A stretch of 64,000 nt of DNA from Henningerozyma blattae CBS 6284 (taxonomy: Eukaryota; Ascomycota; Saccharomycetes; Saccharomycetales; Saccharomycetaceae), in the NCBI RefSeq assembly GCF_000315915.1, contig NC_020194.1:186001-250000 (forward strand), written 5' to 3'. Both the position numbers and the translations under genes were made by a program. This document shows, in pieces, positions 17,850 through 27,900 of the stretch (its first letter is position 1; every line of letters starts with the position of its first letter). The notes beneath the pieces are model-generated. The model was not told the DNA's origin and ran no database searches. It saw nothing but the letters and a program-made list of their open reading frames with translations.

Positions 17850-20315
17850 ATGACTAAAGAAGATACCAAAGACAAAGGCGTGTCAAACATAGCAGCACCA
17901 TCTACTCATGTTCCTGAGAAGGATATACATTCATATAAGAACCCCTATAATGGGTTCCATTATACTTTCAAAACTTGGCTATATGATTTAGTCCTATTAT
18001 GTTTTAATGTTATGTATTCCACTTTTTTCAAACAAATTGAAATTAGAGGTGGTCACAACGTTCCACCAATTGGTATTCCAACCATCTTAGTGTGTGCTCC
18101 ACATGCAAATCAATTCATTGATCCATCTTTAGTCATGTTAAAGACAAGAAACTTGAAGGGGAAAAGATCAAGACAAACATGTTTTATCGTGGCAGAGTCT
18201 TCTTTAAAGAAAAGATTTGTATCAGAATTTGCTCAATTGACTGGTTCTATTCCTGTACCAAGACCACAAGATAATTTGAAATATTTTTTCCATAAGGAAA
18301 CTAATACTCAACTGAAAATTAAATGTCTGGATCCAATTGATAACCCAACTCAATTAATAGTTTATGATGAAACTGGAGAATCTAGAGAAAATTTATTGGA
18401 TGGGATCACTAAAAAGGCATTAATTGGGTTGCCTGACTATTTAGGTAATTCCAAAATTCAATCCATTGATCCTTCGAAAAATTTAATTGAATTACAAAAA
18501 CCTTTTAATATGTCAAATCTAAAGACTTATACTCGTTTAACTGAAGGGACTTATTTCAAATATGCTCCTCATATTGATAATACACAAGTTTTCCAAAACG
18601 TTTTCAATCATTTACAGACTAAAGGTTGTGTGGGTATTTTCCCAGAAGGTGGATCTCATGATAGACCTTCTTTATTACCCATTAAAGCAGGTGTGGCAAT
18701 CATGGCTCTTGGTGCTGTTGCTGCTAATCCGGAATTGAAAGTGGCAGTCTTACCTTGTGGGTTAAATTATTTCCATAGAGAAAAGTTTAGATCTTCTGCT
18801 GTAATTGAATATGGGGAACCAATTATTGTCGATGGGAAAATGGGTCAAGAATATATTGATAATCCAAGAGATTCTGTTTCCCAGTTATTGGATCAAGTTA
18901 CAAACGCTTTATTTTCTTTAACTGTTAATGCTCCAGATTATGACACTTTAATGACAATCCAAGCCTGTAGGAGATTGTATAAATTACCAACTGTGTCTTC
19001 TTCTGATACTATTACTACATCTTCTTCATCTACTTCATTGGCTTCAGATTCATCTCTGTCACAAAATAGGAAAAAATTGAAAAGATCATCATCATTTTCA
19101 TCAAGTATTTCTTCTACTCTTTCATCTTTTAATATTAATAAAACAAATTCTCGTATGAATTCTTTACCTGTTATTGTAGAATTAAATAGAAGAATGTTAC
19201 AAGGTTATAAAAAATATAAAAATGATCCAAAGATTCAAAATTTAGTTTCTGATGTGAAAATTTATAATGAAAAATTATATTCAATTGGGTTAAAAGATCA
19301 TCAAATTAATAAATTAGATTCAGATTCAAATCTATTGAACAAATTTAGATTGATTTTAATTCTTTTAACAAGATTGTTGAAATTATTCATATTGACACTT
19401 TTATCTTTACCTGGTTCTATTATCTTTAGTCCGGTCTTTATTACAAGTCAAATTATTTCACATAAAAAGGCAAAAGAAGGTTTAAGTAAATCATTAGTTA
19501 AAATTAAAGGTACTGATTTATTAGCTACTTGGAAATTATTAGTTGCATTAGCTATGGCCCCCATCCTTTATTTGAGTTATTCAGTCATTTTATTGTATCT
19601 TTTAAATTCTGGAAATTATTATTTGTCCAAAATTTATATTTTAAATTCCAATTCTATTATAATTCAATTCATGTATTTCTTCAGTTTATTGATAATAACA
19701 AGTTATTCAAGTTTAAAAGCTGGTGATAGTGGATTTAAAATTTTATATTCATTAAAACCCTTAGTTATATCATTAATTTCACCACAGAAGAAAATTAATA
19801 ATTTGAAAAAATTAAGAAATGATTTATCCAATAAAATTACTACAATCTGTAATGAATTAGGTCCCAGTGTGTTCCCTGATTTTGATAAGATCATTGAATC
19901 ATCAATTAATAATCAATCCTTGGAAGCTCCAAATACTACAACAAGAGACTTGTTCAGAATTTCCAAGAAAAAACACAGAAAAAGATCAAGTTCTGCTTCT
20001 TCTCAAATTTCAAATGCATTATCTACTGTTAATTCAAGAGGTTCATTAACGGATGTTCCATTATTTGCTGATAATACGTTTACTAAATATAATAATTCTT
20101 TATCGTCATCATCAAATATCACTACTGATGATGATGATGATGACGATGATCATATTAGTATTCATAGAAGAGATGTTTTATCATCGTTAGATACGAAAAA
20201 TATTGCACCAAATGATGGAGATGGAGATGGAGAACCAATTAAAGAAACCAAGATTAGTCAAATGGTAAGGAAAAAATGGGAAACTGAAGAAATTGTAGAT
20301 GACGGAGAAGACTAA
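17850..20315 (+). CDS. GPT2: Glycerol-3-phosphate / DHAP acyltransferase (Gpt2/Sct1 family)
   Basis: 821 residues from the first ATG at 17850 (S. cerevisiae Gpt2 is 743, Sct1 is 759). It catalyses the first acylation of glycerolipid synthesis in the ER membrane. The PlsC-type acyltransferase domain has HANQFIDP (about residues 85-92; the HX4D motif) and FPEGGSHDRP (about 262-271). Hydrophobic segments lie near residues 40-58 and at 500-630. Ser-rich stretches and an Asp run near the C-terminus resemble the phosphorylated tails of Gpt2/Sct1. In S. cerevisiae GPT2 lies close to SIS2 on chromosome XI; here it lies close to the VHS3/SIS2 homologue, supporting GPT2 rather than SCT1. Family is secure, paralogue less so. 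Confidence 0.92.
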   Translation: MTKEDTKDKGVSNIAAPSTHVPEKDIHSYKNPYNGFHYTFKTWLYDLVLLCFNVMYSTFFKQIEIRGGHNVPPIGIPTILVCAPHANQFIDPSLVMLKTRNLKGKRSRQTCFIVAESSLKKRFVSEFAQLTGSIPVPRPQDNLKYFFHKETNTQLKIKCLDPIDNPTQLIVYDETGESRENLLDGITKKALIGLPDYLGNSKIQSIDPSKNLIELQKPFNMSNLKTYTRLTEGTYFKYAPHIDNTQVFQNVFNHLQTKGCVGIFPEGGSHDRPSLLPIKAGVAIMALGAVAANPELKVAVLPCGLNYFHREKFRSSAVIEYGEPIIVDGKMGQEYIDNPRDSVSQLLDQVTNALFSLTVNAPDYDTLMTIQACRRLYKLPTVSSSDTITTSSSSTSLASDSSLSQNRKKLKRSSSFSSSISSTLSSFNINKTNSRMNSLPVIVELNRRMLQGYKKYKNDPKIQNLVSDVKIYNEKLYSIGLKDHQINKLDSDSNLLNKFRLILILLTRLLKLFILTLLSLPGSIIFSPVFITSQIISHKKAKEGLSKSLVKIKGTDLLATWKLLVALAMAPILYLSYSVILLYLLNSGNYYLSKIYILNSNSIIIQFMYFFSLLIITSYSSLKAGDSGFKILYSLKPLVISLISPQKKINNLKKLRNDLSNKITTICNELGPSVFPDFDKIIESSINNQSLEAPNTTTRDLFRISKKKHRKRSSSASSQISNALSTVNSRGSLTDVPLFADNTFTKYNNSLSSSSNITTDDDDDDDDHISIHRRDVLSSLDTKNIAPNDGDGDGEPIKETKISQMVRKKWETEEIVDDGED

Positions 20316-20474
20316 GAGATGTAATGATTTGACTTTTATTTTTAATAGATTGAAGGACTTAAATACAAACACATCAGGTATATATGCATATAAACAATCT
20401 ATATATTAAATCAATATAAATACATTTTTCAAATGTAATTTTTTTTTATTTTTTTTTTTGTAATGCAAACTAAT

Positions 20475-21728
20475 TTATTCATCATCTTTGGATAATAAAT
20501 TTTCCAAGACATTTTTAAATTTCCCATTGGTAGCTTTATTGGCACTTCTAATTAACTCTTCAGCTTCTTTATAAGATTGTTGTTGTTCTTCTGAATCTAA
20601 ATCTTGTAGATTACCCAAATTAATTAAACCTTCACCAATAGCAACCCAAGTATCTGGATCATCTTCTAATTTAGCATGTTTTAAAAATTTAATACCGTTA
20701 CCAATTAAATCAATGGCTGATTTTTGATTTTTCAATACAACTTCTTCATCTTTGTCATCATCATTTGATTCATCATCTTCATCATCATATTGAAGTTGTA
20801 AATAAATTGAGGCAGGTTTTTCAGATTTTTTCAAATATAATTCACCAATAATTTTGCTAACGTTTTGGAAAAGTTTAGAAGATTCAGAGATTTGGTTATG
20901 TAATTCAATTAAATTTTCTAATAACCAATCATAGTTTTCATCCAAATTTTTTTGAATTGTGAAAAGTGGATGATTTTCAGATAATTTAGTTTTTTTCAAA
21001 TCATCAATAAAATCTTCATCATCTGAATCTAAACCTTCATTGATTTGATCTCTATAATTAAAAGTTTCTACAATATCTAATAAGTCATGTAATAGACTCA
21101 AGACTTCAAAAGTTAAGTGATGATCATCTTTATAAATTTTGAAATTTTTTTTACCATTTTCTAAAAGAGAATTTAAATCAACATCTTTTGGTAAATCTTT
21201 AGAAGTACTATCAAGGTTTAAATCTGAAATATATTGTAACGGTATTCTATGGAAATGGATTTTTGAGATTGTTAGGGGAAGTAAAACAGAATTTTGGAAT
21301 TGTTCCAATTTCTTTGCATTTTCAATTCTTTCAATGGCATCATCAAAGAAATCACCAATTTCATTTTTCTTTTCTGAATCTGTTTTAAAGTTAGCTAATT
21401 CTGATAATGCTAAAGAATAAATAGCATGGAATTGATCGCTATTGATTTTTTTGGCAAGAGCATCATCTTTCAAAGATGATCTTAAGAGGTTGTCACATTC
21501 ATGGATGATGGCGTTCAACAAGATTTCATCGTCTCTGTCTGAATTATGGAAGAAATTCTTCCACATAGTATTCAATTGAATTAATTCATCATCTAATTTA
21601 GAATCATCAATGTTGGAATCCACAATGAAATTCAATTGAGCTTCTGGAGATGGTTCTTTAGGATCTGAAGTAGTCTTTTGTTTTTTATTATTGTTGCCTT
21701 TACCTAACCCTAATGCTCTTTTAGCCAT
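20475..21728 (-). CDS. ETT1: Ett1 translation-termination-associated nuclear protein
   Basis: 417 residues (S. cerevisiae Ett1 is 412). The N-terminus MAKRALGLGK matches Ett1/Nro1, followed by an acidic segment and TPR-like helices (DDEILLNAIIHECDNLLR; LEDDPDTWVAIGEGLINLGNL). Ett1 works with Tpa1 in efficient stop-codon recognition; the fission-yeast homologue Nro1 regulates the prolyl hydroxylase Ofd1. The start ATG is at 21728. It converges with GPT2, with only about 160 bp between stops. A PACE-like site lies about 350 bp upstream. On S. cerevisiae chromosome XV ETT1 is likewise next to TMC1. Confidence 0.95.
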   Translation of the reverse strand: MAKRALGLGKGNNNKKQKTTSDPKEPSPEAQLNFIVDSNIDDSKLDDELIQLNTMWKNFFHNSDRDDEILLNAIIHECDNLLRSSLKDDALAKKINSDQFHAIYSLALSELANFKTDSEKKNEIGDFFDDAIERIENAKKLEQFQNSVLLPLTISKIHFHRIPLQYISDLNLDSTSKDLPKDVDLNSLLENGKKNFKIYKDDHHLTFEVLSLLHDLLDIVETFNYRDQINEGLDSDDEDFIDDLKKTKLSENHPLFTIQKNLDENYDWLLENLIELHNQISESSKLFQNVSKIIGELYLKKSEKPASIYLQLQYDDEDDESNDDDKDEEVVLKNQKSAIDLIGNGIKFLKHAKLEDDPDTWVAIGEGLINLGNLQDLDSEEQQQSYKEAEELIRSANKATNGKFKNVLENLLSKDDE

Positions 21729-22445
21729 TTTATTCTTTTTTTTATTATATTTATTATGAGTGATTTTTTTTTGGTTGTATTATTAAGAATTTACATATTT
21801 CAAGTTATATTTTAATGATTGTAAATTTTAATTAAAAATTCTTTTTTTTTCAGTTCACATTTCTTTTTTTTGCTTTTTTTTTCCTTCTTCGCTTTAAATT
21901 TCTTTTTTCAGCTCTCATTTCTTTTTCGCTTCACTTTTCTTTTTCTTTTTTCTTATTTTCAAAATTTATTTTTTTCATTGCTATTTTTAGATCAAGAATG
22001 TGGAAGGTCCGAATCGGGCAAATTGACAACAAATCAAATCAACAAAAAAGAAAAGTAGCCCTTTGGTAGAATTGAGGTGGCAAAACTCCGAAGCACGTGA
22101 GCTTCCTTCGTATTATCAATAATATCTTTATACTTTTGTTAAATGAATTAGAGTAAATAGAATTATATACGATTTGTATAAACCAGATTAAAGTAGGCAG
22201 AGTATGAAGAAGACAGAGTATTGAAGAAGTGTTTATAAGGAAAGTAAAGAATATAGAAGAAAATAAAAAAAAAAGTGGCAGAGGGGGTGTTGAATAATTA
22301 AGTATGAATGCAAAGAGAAAGATGAAGTAAAGACGATAGAAAGAACAATGCAACGAATCATTATTATCATGTCATGTCATAACGGGATGAGTAACGGGTA
22401 TGTGCGTGTGAGGGTGGATGTGAGTGTATGTTTGTGAGTGCTTAC
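21729..22445. other. ETT1 promoter region
   Basis: T-rich at 21750-21990, then mixed. It contains GGTGGCAAA (22076-22084) and a CACGTG core at about 22095-22100. No gene seen. Confidence 0.5.
22076..22084 (+). promoter_or_regulatory. PACE element (Rpn4 site) GGTGGCAAA
   Basis: An exact match to the proteasome-associated control element bound by Rpn4 in yeasts. It lies about 350 bp upstream of ETT1 and downstream of TMC1, so ETT1 is the only nearby gene it could obviously drive. Confidence 0.55.
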
Positions 22446-22919
22446 TTAGATCTGTATCTTGGGACTCTTTGTCTGCTCAGAAGCCAGTTTTTCTGCGTTT
22501 CTCTTGTGCATCTGGTCTCTACAAGACTTGAGACCTCTGCAATCATGGATCTCCATTAATCTGTGCTTGGAACAGTAGTTTTTATTGCAAAACTTACAAT
22601 TCCCGATAAACTTGGAAATGGTACTGGAACAATCACCATAATAACATTGGTTCTTCCTACGTTTGTTTCCCTTTTTTTTAGTCACCTTACATGTTGTCTT
22701 AACGCTCGTCGTAGGTAGATTAGGGCTAGCATTGGGTATACTAGTAATCGTATCATCTAGAATCAATCTAGCATTATTGATTTGGAACGGTTGCTTTATT
22801 ATTGGAGCTGCATCTGTATTGATCAATGATTCTTGATTTAAAGCTGGTGTTGTGGCCTCCTCTGTAGCAGCAGGCGAGTTGTTATTATTGACTTGTTCTT
22901 GACGGGTGACTTCTGACAT
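22446..22919 (-). CDS. TMC1: Tmc1 AN1-type zinc-finger protein
   Basis: 157 residues from the first ATG at 22919 (S. cerevisiae Tmc1/YOR052C is about 150). An Asn/Thr/Ala-rich N-terminus is followed by a Lys/Arg-rich linker and a C-terminal AN1 finger at about residues 92-133 (C..C..C..C..C..H..H..C spacing, with CYYGDC, CKFCNKNYCSKHR and HDC). AN1 proteins bind ubiquitin and the proteasome/Cdc48. Tmc1 is a stress-induced proteasome-linked protein and a known Rpn4-regulated gene in S. cerevisiae. The frame continues upstream of the ATG, but without another ATG. The gene order ETT1-TMC1-VHS3 matches S. cerevisiae chromosome XV. Confidence 0.93.
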   Translation of the reverse strand: MSEVTRQEQVNNNNSPAATEEATTPALNQESLINTDAAPIIKQPFQINNARLILDDTITSIPNASPNLPTTSVKTTCKVTKKKGNKRRKNQCYYGDCSSTISKFIGNCKFCNKNYCSKHRLMEIHDCRGLKSCRDQMHKRNAEKLASEQTKSPKIQI

Positions 22920-23826
22920 CTTGATGAATGTTTTTGTTGAGCTATTGTATGGTTCTTTTCTCAACTCAAACACGCTGTGTTTAAATACCTTGTCGGGCTT
23001 CAGCCGAGCCCTCCCAAATTGTATCCGCGTTATCGTCTTAACTTTCTAGCCTGACAAATCCACGGGCATGCTACGATAACCCGCGGGCCTGCGGGATTGG
23101 CTGCCCCACCGAGTCGTGGGACCACGGGACCGCGGGTCACTTTGCAAGAAAAAATTTAAAAATGTCCCGCGGGTTGACCCGTGGCTGAGGTGTGGCTGAC
23201 CCGTGACCCGCAACCCGCAACCCGTCATGACCCGCGACCCGTGACCCGTGACCCGCGACCCGTGACCCGTGACCCATCGTAACCCGCAGTGACCCGTGGT
23301 CCCGCGGTCCCGCGGTCCCGCCGGCTAATCGCGGCAAGCCATGGAAGGTTCCGGAATGTATCCGAACACGGTGACTGGCTAATATCCGAAAAGTCAATAT
23401 ATATATATTAAAGGATATCATCACATCATCACCTAGCCGAAACCGCTAAAGTTTTATCTAATACGAATATTAATATTAAAAAGTATATTAAAATCAAGGT
23501 GACGTCTGGGGTTGTAATGAACGAGTAAGGGCTGGGCGGTGCCTAGCCCTAGGGCTTTGCTGCGCGTTTTTACTAGCACAATTGTATTATACGTCATACA
23601 TACACACATATATGGTATGGATATAGATATATATATGTATATATTATAAGTCTTATATAGTACCAGCAGTGCAATCGTTATGTGTTAAATCAAGTGTATA
23701 ATAAGTATTAAAGAAAAAATGTAAAGAAGGCATTAAAGTGTTGGGGAAAAAAAAGGGGAAGGGAGAATTAAAAGTGAAGGGAGAATTGAATAGGAGAATT
23801 ATTTTGGCGTTTCGTGTCGGATCTTG
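22920..23826. other. TMC1 promoter region with a GC-rich repeat island
   Basis: The region between TMC1 and VHS3 contains an abrupt GC-rich island (about 23040-23350) made of heptamer repeats and inverted repeats (listed separately). AT-rich DNA flanks it on both sides. No gene seen; open frames here are products of the repeats. Confidence 0.6.
23115..23314. repeat. GC-rich island: ACCCGTG heptamers bounded by a 26-bp inverted repeat
   Basis: About ten tandem GACCCGT/GACCCGC/AACCCGC heptamers run from 23198 to 23275. Outside them, the arm at 23115-23140 is the reverse complement of 23289-23314 with 3 mismatches in 26, all transitions. The left arm reads as alternating GGGACC and ACGGGACC, the right arm as GTGACCC and GGTCCCGC. 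The unit resembles the TTACCCG Reb1 site but is not identical. Confidence 0.85.
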
Positions 23827-23938
23827 TTAGTTCAAAGCGTGTTCCACAGGGGTCACAATTTCTATTACTTCTTCGTCGTCATTGTCATCGTCGTCGTCGT
23901 CATCATCGTCGTCGTCGTCGTCATCGTCATCATCATCG

Positions 23939-23980
<42 letters not shown>

Positions 23981-26592
23981 TCGTCATCATCATCTTTACC
24001 ACGTCTTTCCTTCTCTTTCTCATCATCATCTTCTTCATCGTCATCGTCATCGTCATCATCATTATCTTCTTCTAAATCTTCATCATTCTTTGGATATCCG
24101 CCCAGCTTCATGACAATCTTATCCACCACTTCATTCCAATCCATCATACCACCTAATCCAATGGTACCGTTAATACCAATGACTTTTTCTGATGGTTTAA
24201 ATACTGTGATCCATGGCATATCTTCTTTAATGACTTGTAATTGTCTCTTGGTAACAACAGAATTATACGTGCTACTAACCATTGATGGTGCTAAAAATAT
24301 GGGGAAAGTAGGATTCCATGCTCTAATAACACTTGTTAACAAATTATCACACAATCCAAGAGCAATCTTTGATAATGTATTAGCAGTCAATGGTGCAACG
24401 ACTAGGATATCAGCCCAACGGCGTAATTCAATATGTAATACAGGATCCGTACGTTGTTCCCAAACGTCCCATTCATCTTTATCTCTCCAAACTTGGATAT
24501 GTGGAGGTAATTCAAATTTAGCATTATGTACTGGAACACCACTGTGTGGTACAGGGATTCTAGTGGAATATTCAGGTTGAGCAGTAGCGTTTGCATTACC
24601 CCCTGATGTGGCAGTAGACGCATTACTTGTATTGGATGGTTGACTGGATAATGGTGCTAATTGTTGAGGTTGTTCAATAGTTAATAGTACACCATTAGTG
24701 TTTGGATTATTGTTCAATTTAACGGTTGTTGATGATGGTGATGATGTTGATGTATTTGTATTGGAAGTTTTATTATTGGTATTAACACCACCACCACCAC
24801 TGCCATTAACGTTTTCAATAAAAGTTTCTTGACATTTTTCATTATTAGATTTATTTCTCTTTGTAAATTTCTTGTTAAAAAATCGTTCTGCAGATTCTGT
24901 TAAAATAACTTGAATACTGATCTTATCTTTACCATAAATTTCTTCTAGTTTCTTAATCATCAATTTAATCTTATAGACTGATAAGCAACCAGTACCACCA
25001 AATAAAACATGTAATTTCCCATCGTCTTGTGGTAGTCTACTTTCAATATTTTTACCATTATCTCTCTTTGGTGCATTAGGTGTCCAATTTTGATATAATG
25101 TTGGTGGTGTATTAATATTTTGAGAATTTGGTGTATTGGTATTAGTTGTCATCGGTGTATTCATATTGGTATTAGAACTTATAGCATTAATGATATTATT
25201 GGCTGGTGTACTAACACTGGAGTTATTACTAGTGTTCGTTCCATTGATAGTTGTATTAATAGTAATATTGTTAGCAGCACCATTGTTGGTGGTTGATGAT
25301 GTAGATGGAGGTGAGATATTTTGAGGCTTCTTCTTATCTTTTTCAATTTCTTCCAAAACATACTCTAATGGTACAGATTCTTGATGAGATTTCAAGATAC
25401 TACCTTCTCTTTCTAATAAGGTTGGAATTTTCGGACTTAAAGAAATAGAAGGTCTTGGACTTGTGCTACTTGATCTTGACCTAATAATTGGACTATGAAG
25501 CGAGTCTTCTACCAAAAAATGTGGATGTTCTGCTTTTTCATTATTATCTGAAGAATGCGACGAAACATTTTTAAGTATGTTATTAGCATTTATGCTTCTT
25601 GAATTATTAGAAGCCATAGATACTGACAGATTAGTCGTGTTTTTTGTATTGGTAGATTGTTGAGACGGATTATTATTATTAGTAGAAGTAGTAGAAATGG
25701 CATTAGTATTAGTATTAGTATTATTTGGTTTTTGTAATATACTCGAGGTTGGTGAAATTATAGATGGATTCGATATTATTCTTACCCCTCCTGCCGTTGA
25801 TGTATTTAACGGACTTATTACCTCTTTATTCTTATTAATAATGTGGTTTGCGGAACTATTATTTTGATCGTTCCCACTCTTTTGTAATGGACTTGGAGCT
25901 CTTACTAAAGGTTTGTTAATTTCTTTTTTCTCTAAAGTATTCAACTTATTATTCGTGGTATTAGTGACGTTACTGTTGATATTGTTAGAAGAAATACGAG
26001 AATTTGATGAGGAGGTAGGTAGTTTTTGTGAAGTTCCCAAAATAGTAGATGGAGTAGCATTAATATGATTTTTAGAATTGTTCATAATAGAGGTATTGTT
26101 GTTATTAGAAATGTTGTTGCTTGTATTAGTCATCTGTCTATCATTGTTAATATTAATAGGTACAACATGTTCTTGAGCAATATTCAATTGTTGTGATGCC
26201 AAAGTGGTAGTTGGAGAAGTAACAGTAGAGCTACCATTACTGCTGCCATTAGGAACACCATTAAGAAGGCTCACACCAATGGAATTAGCATTGATCTTAG
26301 GATCACTAAAAGTCACAGTAGCAACACGTTTTAAGCCTGGTTCTGGAGTATTGCTAACTACTGCACCGGATGTCCCGCATGGATTCATAATGGATTTAGT
26401 TTGTACGTTTGTTATATGACTCACAACACTTGGATTAGTAACATGAAGTTCCTTTTGAGTATTTGTATTAGTCGATTGAGTAGAAGTTACATTGTTGTTT
26501 ACATTTTGATGATCTTGATTAGTAAGTTTATCATTTCTCTTTTGAGTTGGTACATCCACCTGTTGTTGTTGTTGTGGTCTTTCAACAGCCAT
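23827..26592 (-). CDS. VHS3: Hal3/Vhs3-type flavoprotein (Ppz1 inhibitor, PPCDC subunit)
   Basis: 921 residues (S. cerevisiae Sis2 is 562, Vhs3 is 674). There is a long Asn/Thr/Ser-rich N-terminus (about 1-520), a HFCD flavoprotein core (about 527-830) with LHVLFGGTGCLSVYKIKLM, VLHIELRRWADILVVAPLTANT (His near residue 717) and the Hal3-type LAPSMVSSTYNS, then an acidic C-terminus. In S. cerevisiae Sis2 and Vhs3 inhibit phosphatase Ppz1 through the acidic tail. With Cab3 they form the heterotrimeric phosphopantothenoylcysteine decarboxylase for coenzyme A. The tail includes 37 consecutive Asp codons. Only one SIS2/VHS3-type copy is visible here; order with TMC1 and SGT1 favours the VHS3 side, the nearby GPT2 the SIS2 side. 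Start ATG at 26592. Confidence 0.94.
23884..23994 (-). repeat. Codon repeat encoding 37 consecutive Asp
   Basis: An uninterrupted array of GAC/GAT codons (GTC/ATC on the plus strand) lies in the acidic tail of the Hal3-family gene. It is followed towards the C-terminus by Asn-Asp-Asp-Glu-Glu and preceded by another Asp/Glu block. The DNA is also an open Ser-rich frame on the other strand, which I treat as a shadow. Confidence 0.95.
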
Positions 26593-27900
26593 CTTTATAT
26601 GTTGTAGAATAAATTATTAAATCGTTATAATTGTAGTTTTTTTAAAAAAAAAACTTTAATGAAATCAAACAAATAAAAAGAATACAAATTGTATCGTATA
26701 GCTTATCTATACAATGTGGTTAATAAAAAAAAGGAATTAGAACGATCTAATATCCCTTGCTTGATAATCAGATTGCTTTTCGTAGGATATAACGATATTT
26801 ATTAATCTTTCAATTTCGCTTATTAATTGGATAATCAAAAGTTTAATGATGATCAATTGTACACCGATGGGAGTTGGAGTTTATGTATGGATTCTAACCT
26901 GGTAGGGCAAGGATTGCACGGTCTCACGCCTAGGACGACTCACAAGTCTAAATATACTGGAAAGTTCAGCTATGATAACGTTGTGGGACGGTTATGTAGT
27001 AAACAATAAATAAAAACTAAAGCAAAAATAAAAAAACTAGTTTTGTTCCTCTTTCTATTTTCTTAACTGCGAGTCTTTTTTGTAGGACGATGATGGGCCC
27101 ATTCTCTTTTCGCTACCGTTGCCTCCTCCAAAACGAAAACGAAACAAAGCAAAATTTGACGATGAGAAATGGGATGGAACTAAAATCCGACCGCAAAAAG
27201 GGAAAGCACATGGAAATCATGTGATGTACACGTGACGTGTTAAAGGGGTAATAAAGTGTCAATAATTGATATTTGGAGGTAGGCAAAATTGATTTAATTA
27301 TAATAATAAAGGTTATAATAATGTTGAATTATAAATTATGTGTTTAAAGAAAATATTTTGTATTTTTTTTATTTTTTATTTTTTGTACTCTGAAAAGTAA
27401 AGCTCAGAAACAAAGATTTAATTAAATATTTTCTTATGTAATGATGATTAAAAAATAATTCACTTTGTGATTCTAAATGTAATCATGCTATAGAAATTTC
27501 AAATGGATATGTATGCCATACCAAAATATTTTGCTTATTAATCTTCTTTTAATATAGCTGTGTTGTGGACTCTTTTATCTTTTATTTTTATTTTCTTTTT
27601 TTTTAAACTTTCTCTTAAGATTACAATATTATTAAACTTTAATATTATGAAATAAGTTCCCCTTCTAATGTTATTTGCTAATGCTAATTATCTATGTTGT
27701 ACGTTTAAATTACTGTCATTTGACCTTTTTCCGATGCTACTAATTAACGGTATTTCGAATTCTTTGTCTAAAAAGAAATATTTGAAAAAATATACGTTAT
27801 CAAGTAAAAACATATAGTTTAAAGAGTTATCTTTTGAAATGGTAGTTTACTAAAATAGTCGATTTCTACTATTTAAACTGTCGCTACATAAAGATACGTC
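26593..27900. other. Divergent promoter region VHS3 / SGT1
   Basis: 1.3 kb without a convincing gene. A GC-richer patch at 26870-27000 has no credible ATG-started frame. Overlapping CACGTG and ACGTG sites occur at 27229-27239 (GTACACGTGACGTGT), candidates for Cbf1 or a bZIP factor. The rest is AT-rich with T-tracts (27365-27385, 27595-27605). Confidence 0.5.

Noticed and set aside
23137..23424. 95-codon Gly/His/Arg-rich minus-strand frame
   Set aside because: Produced by the GC-rich heptamer repeats; no domain or composition of a real protein.
23882..24580. 232-codon Ser-rich frame opposite the Hal3-family gene
   Set aside because: It is the reverse-strand reading of the Asp codon array and conserved flavoprotein domain.
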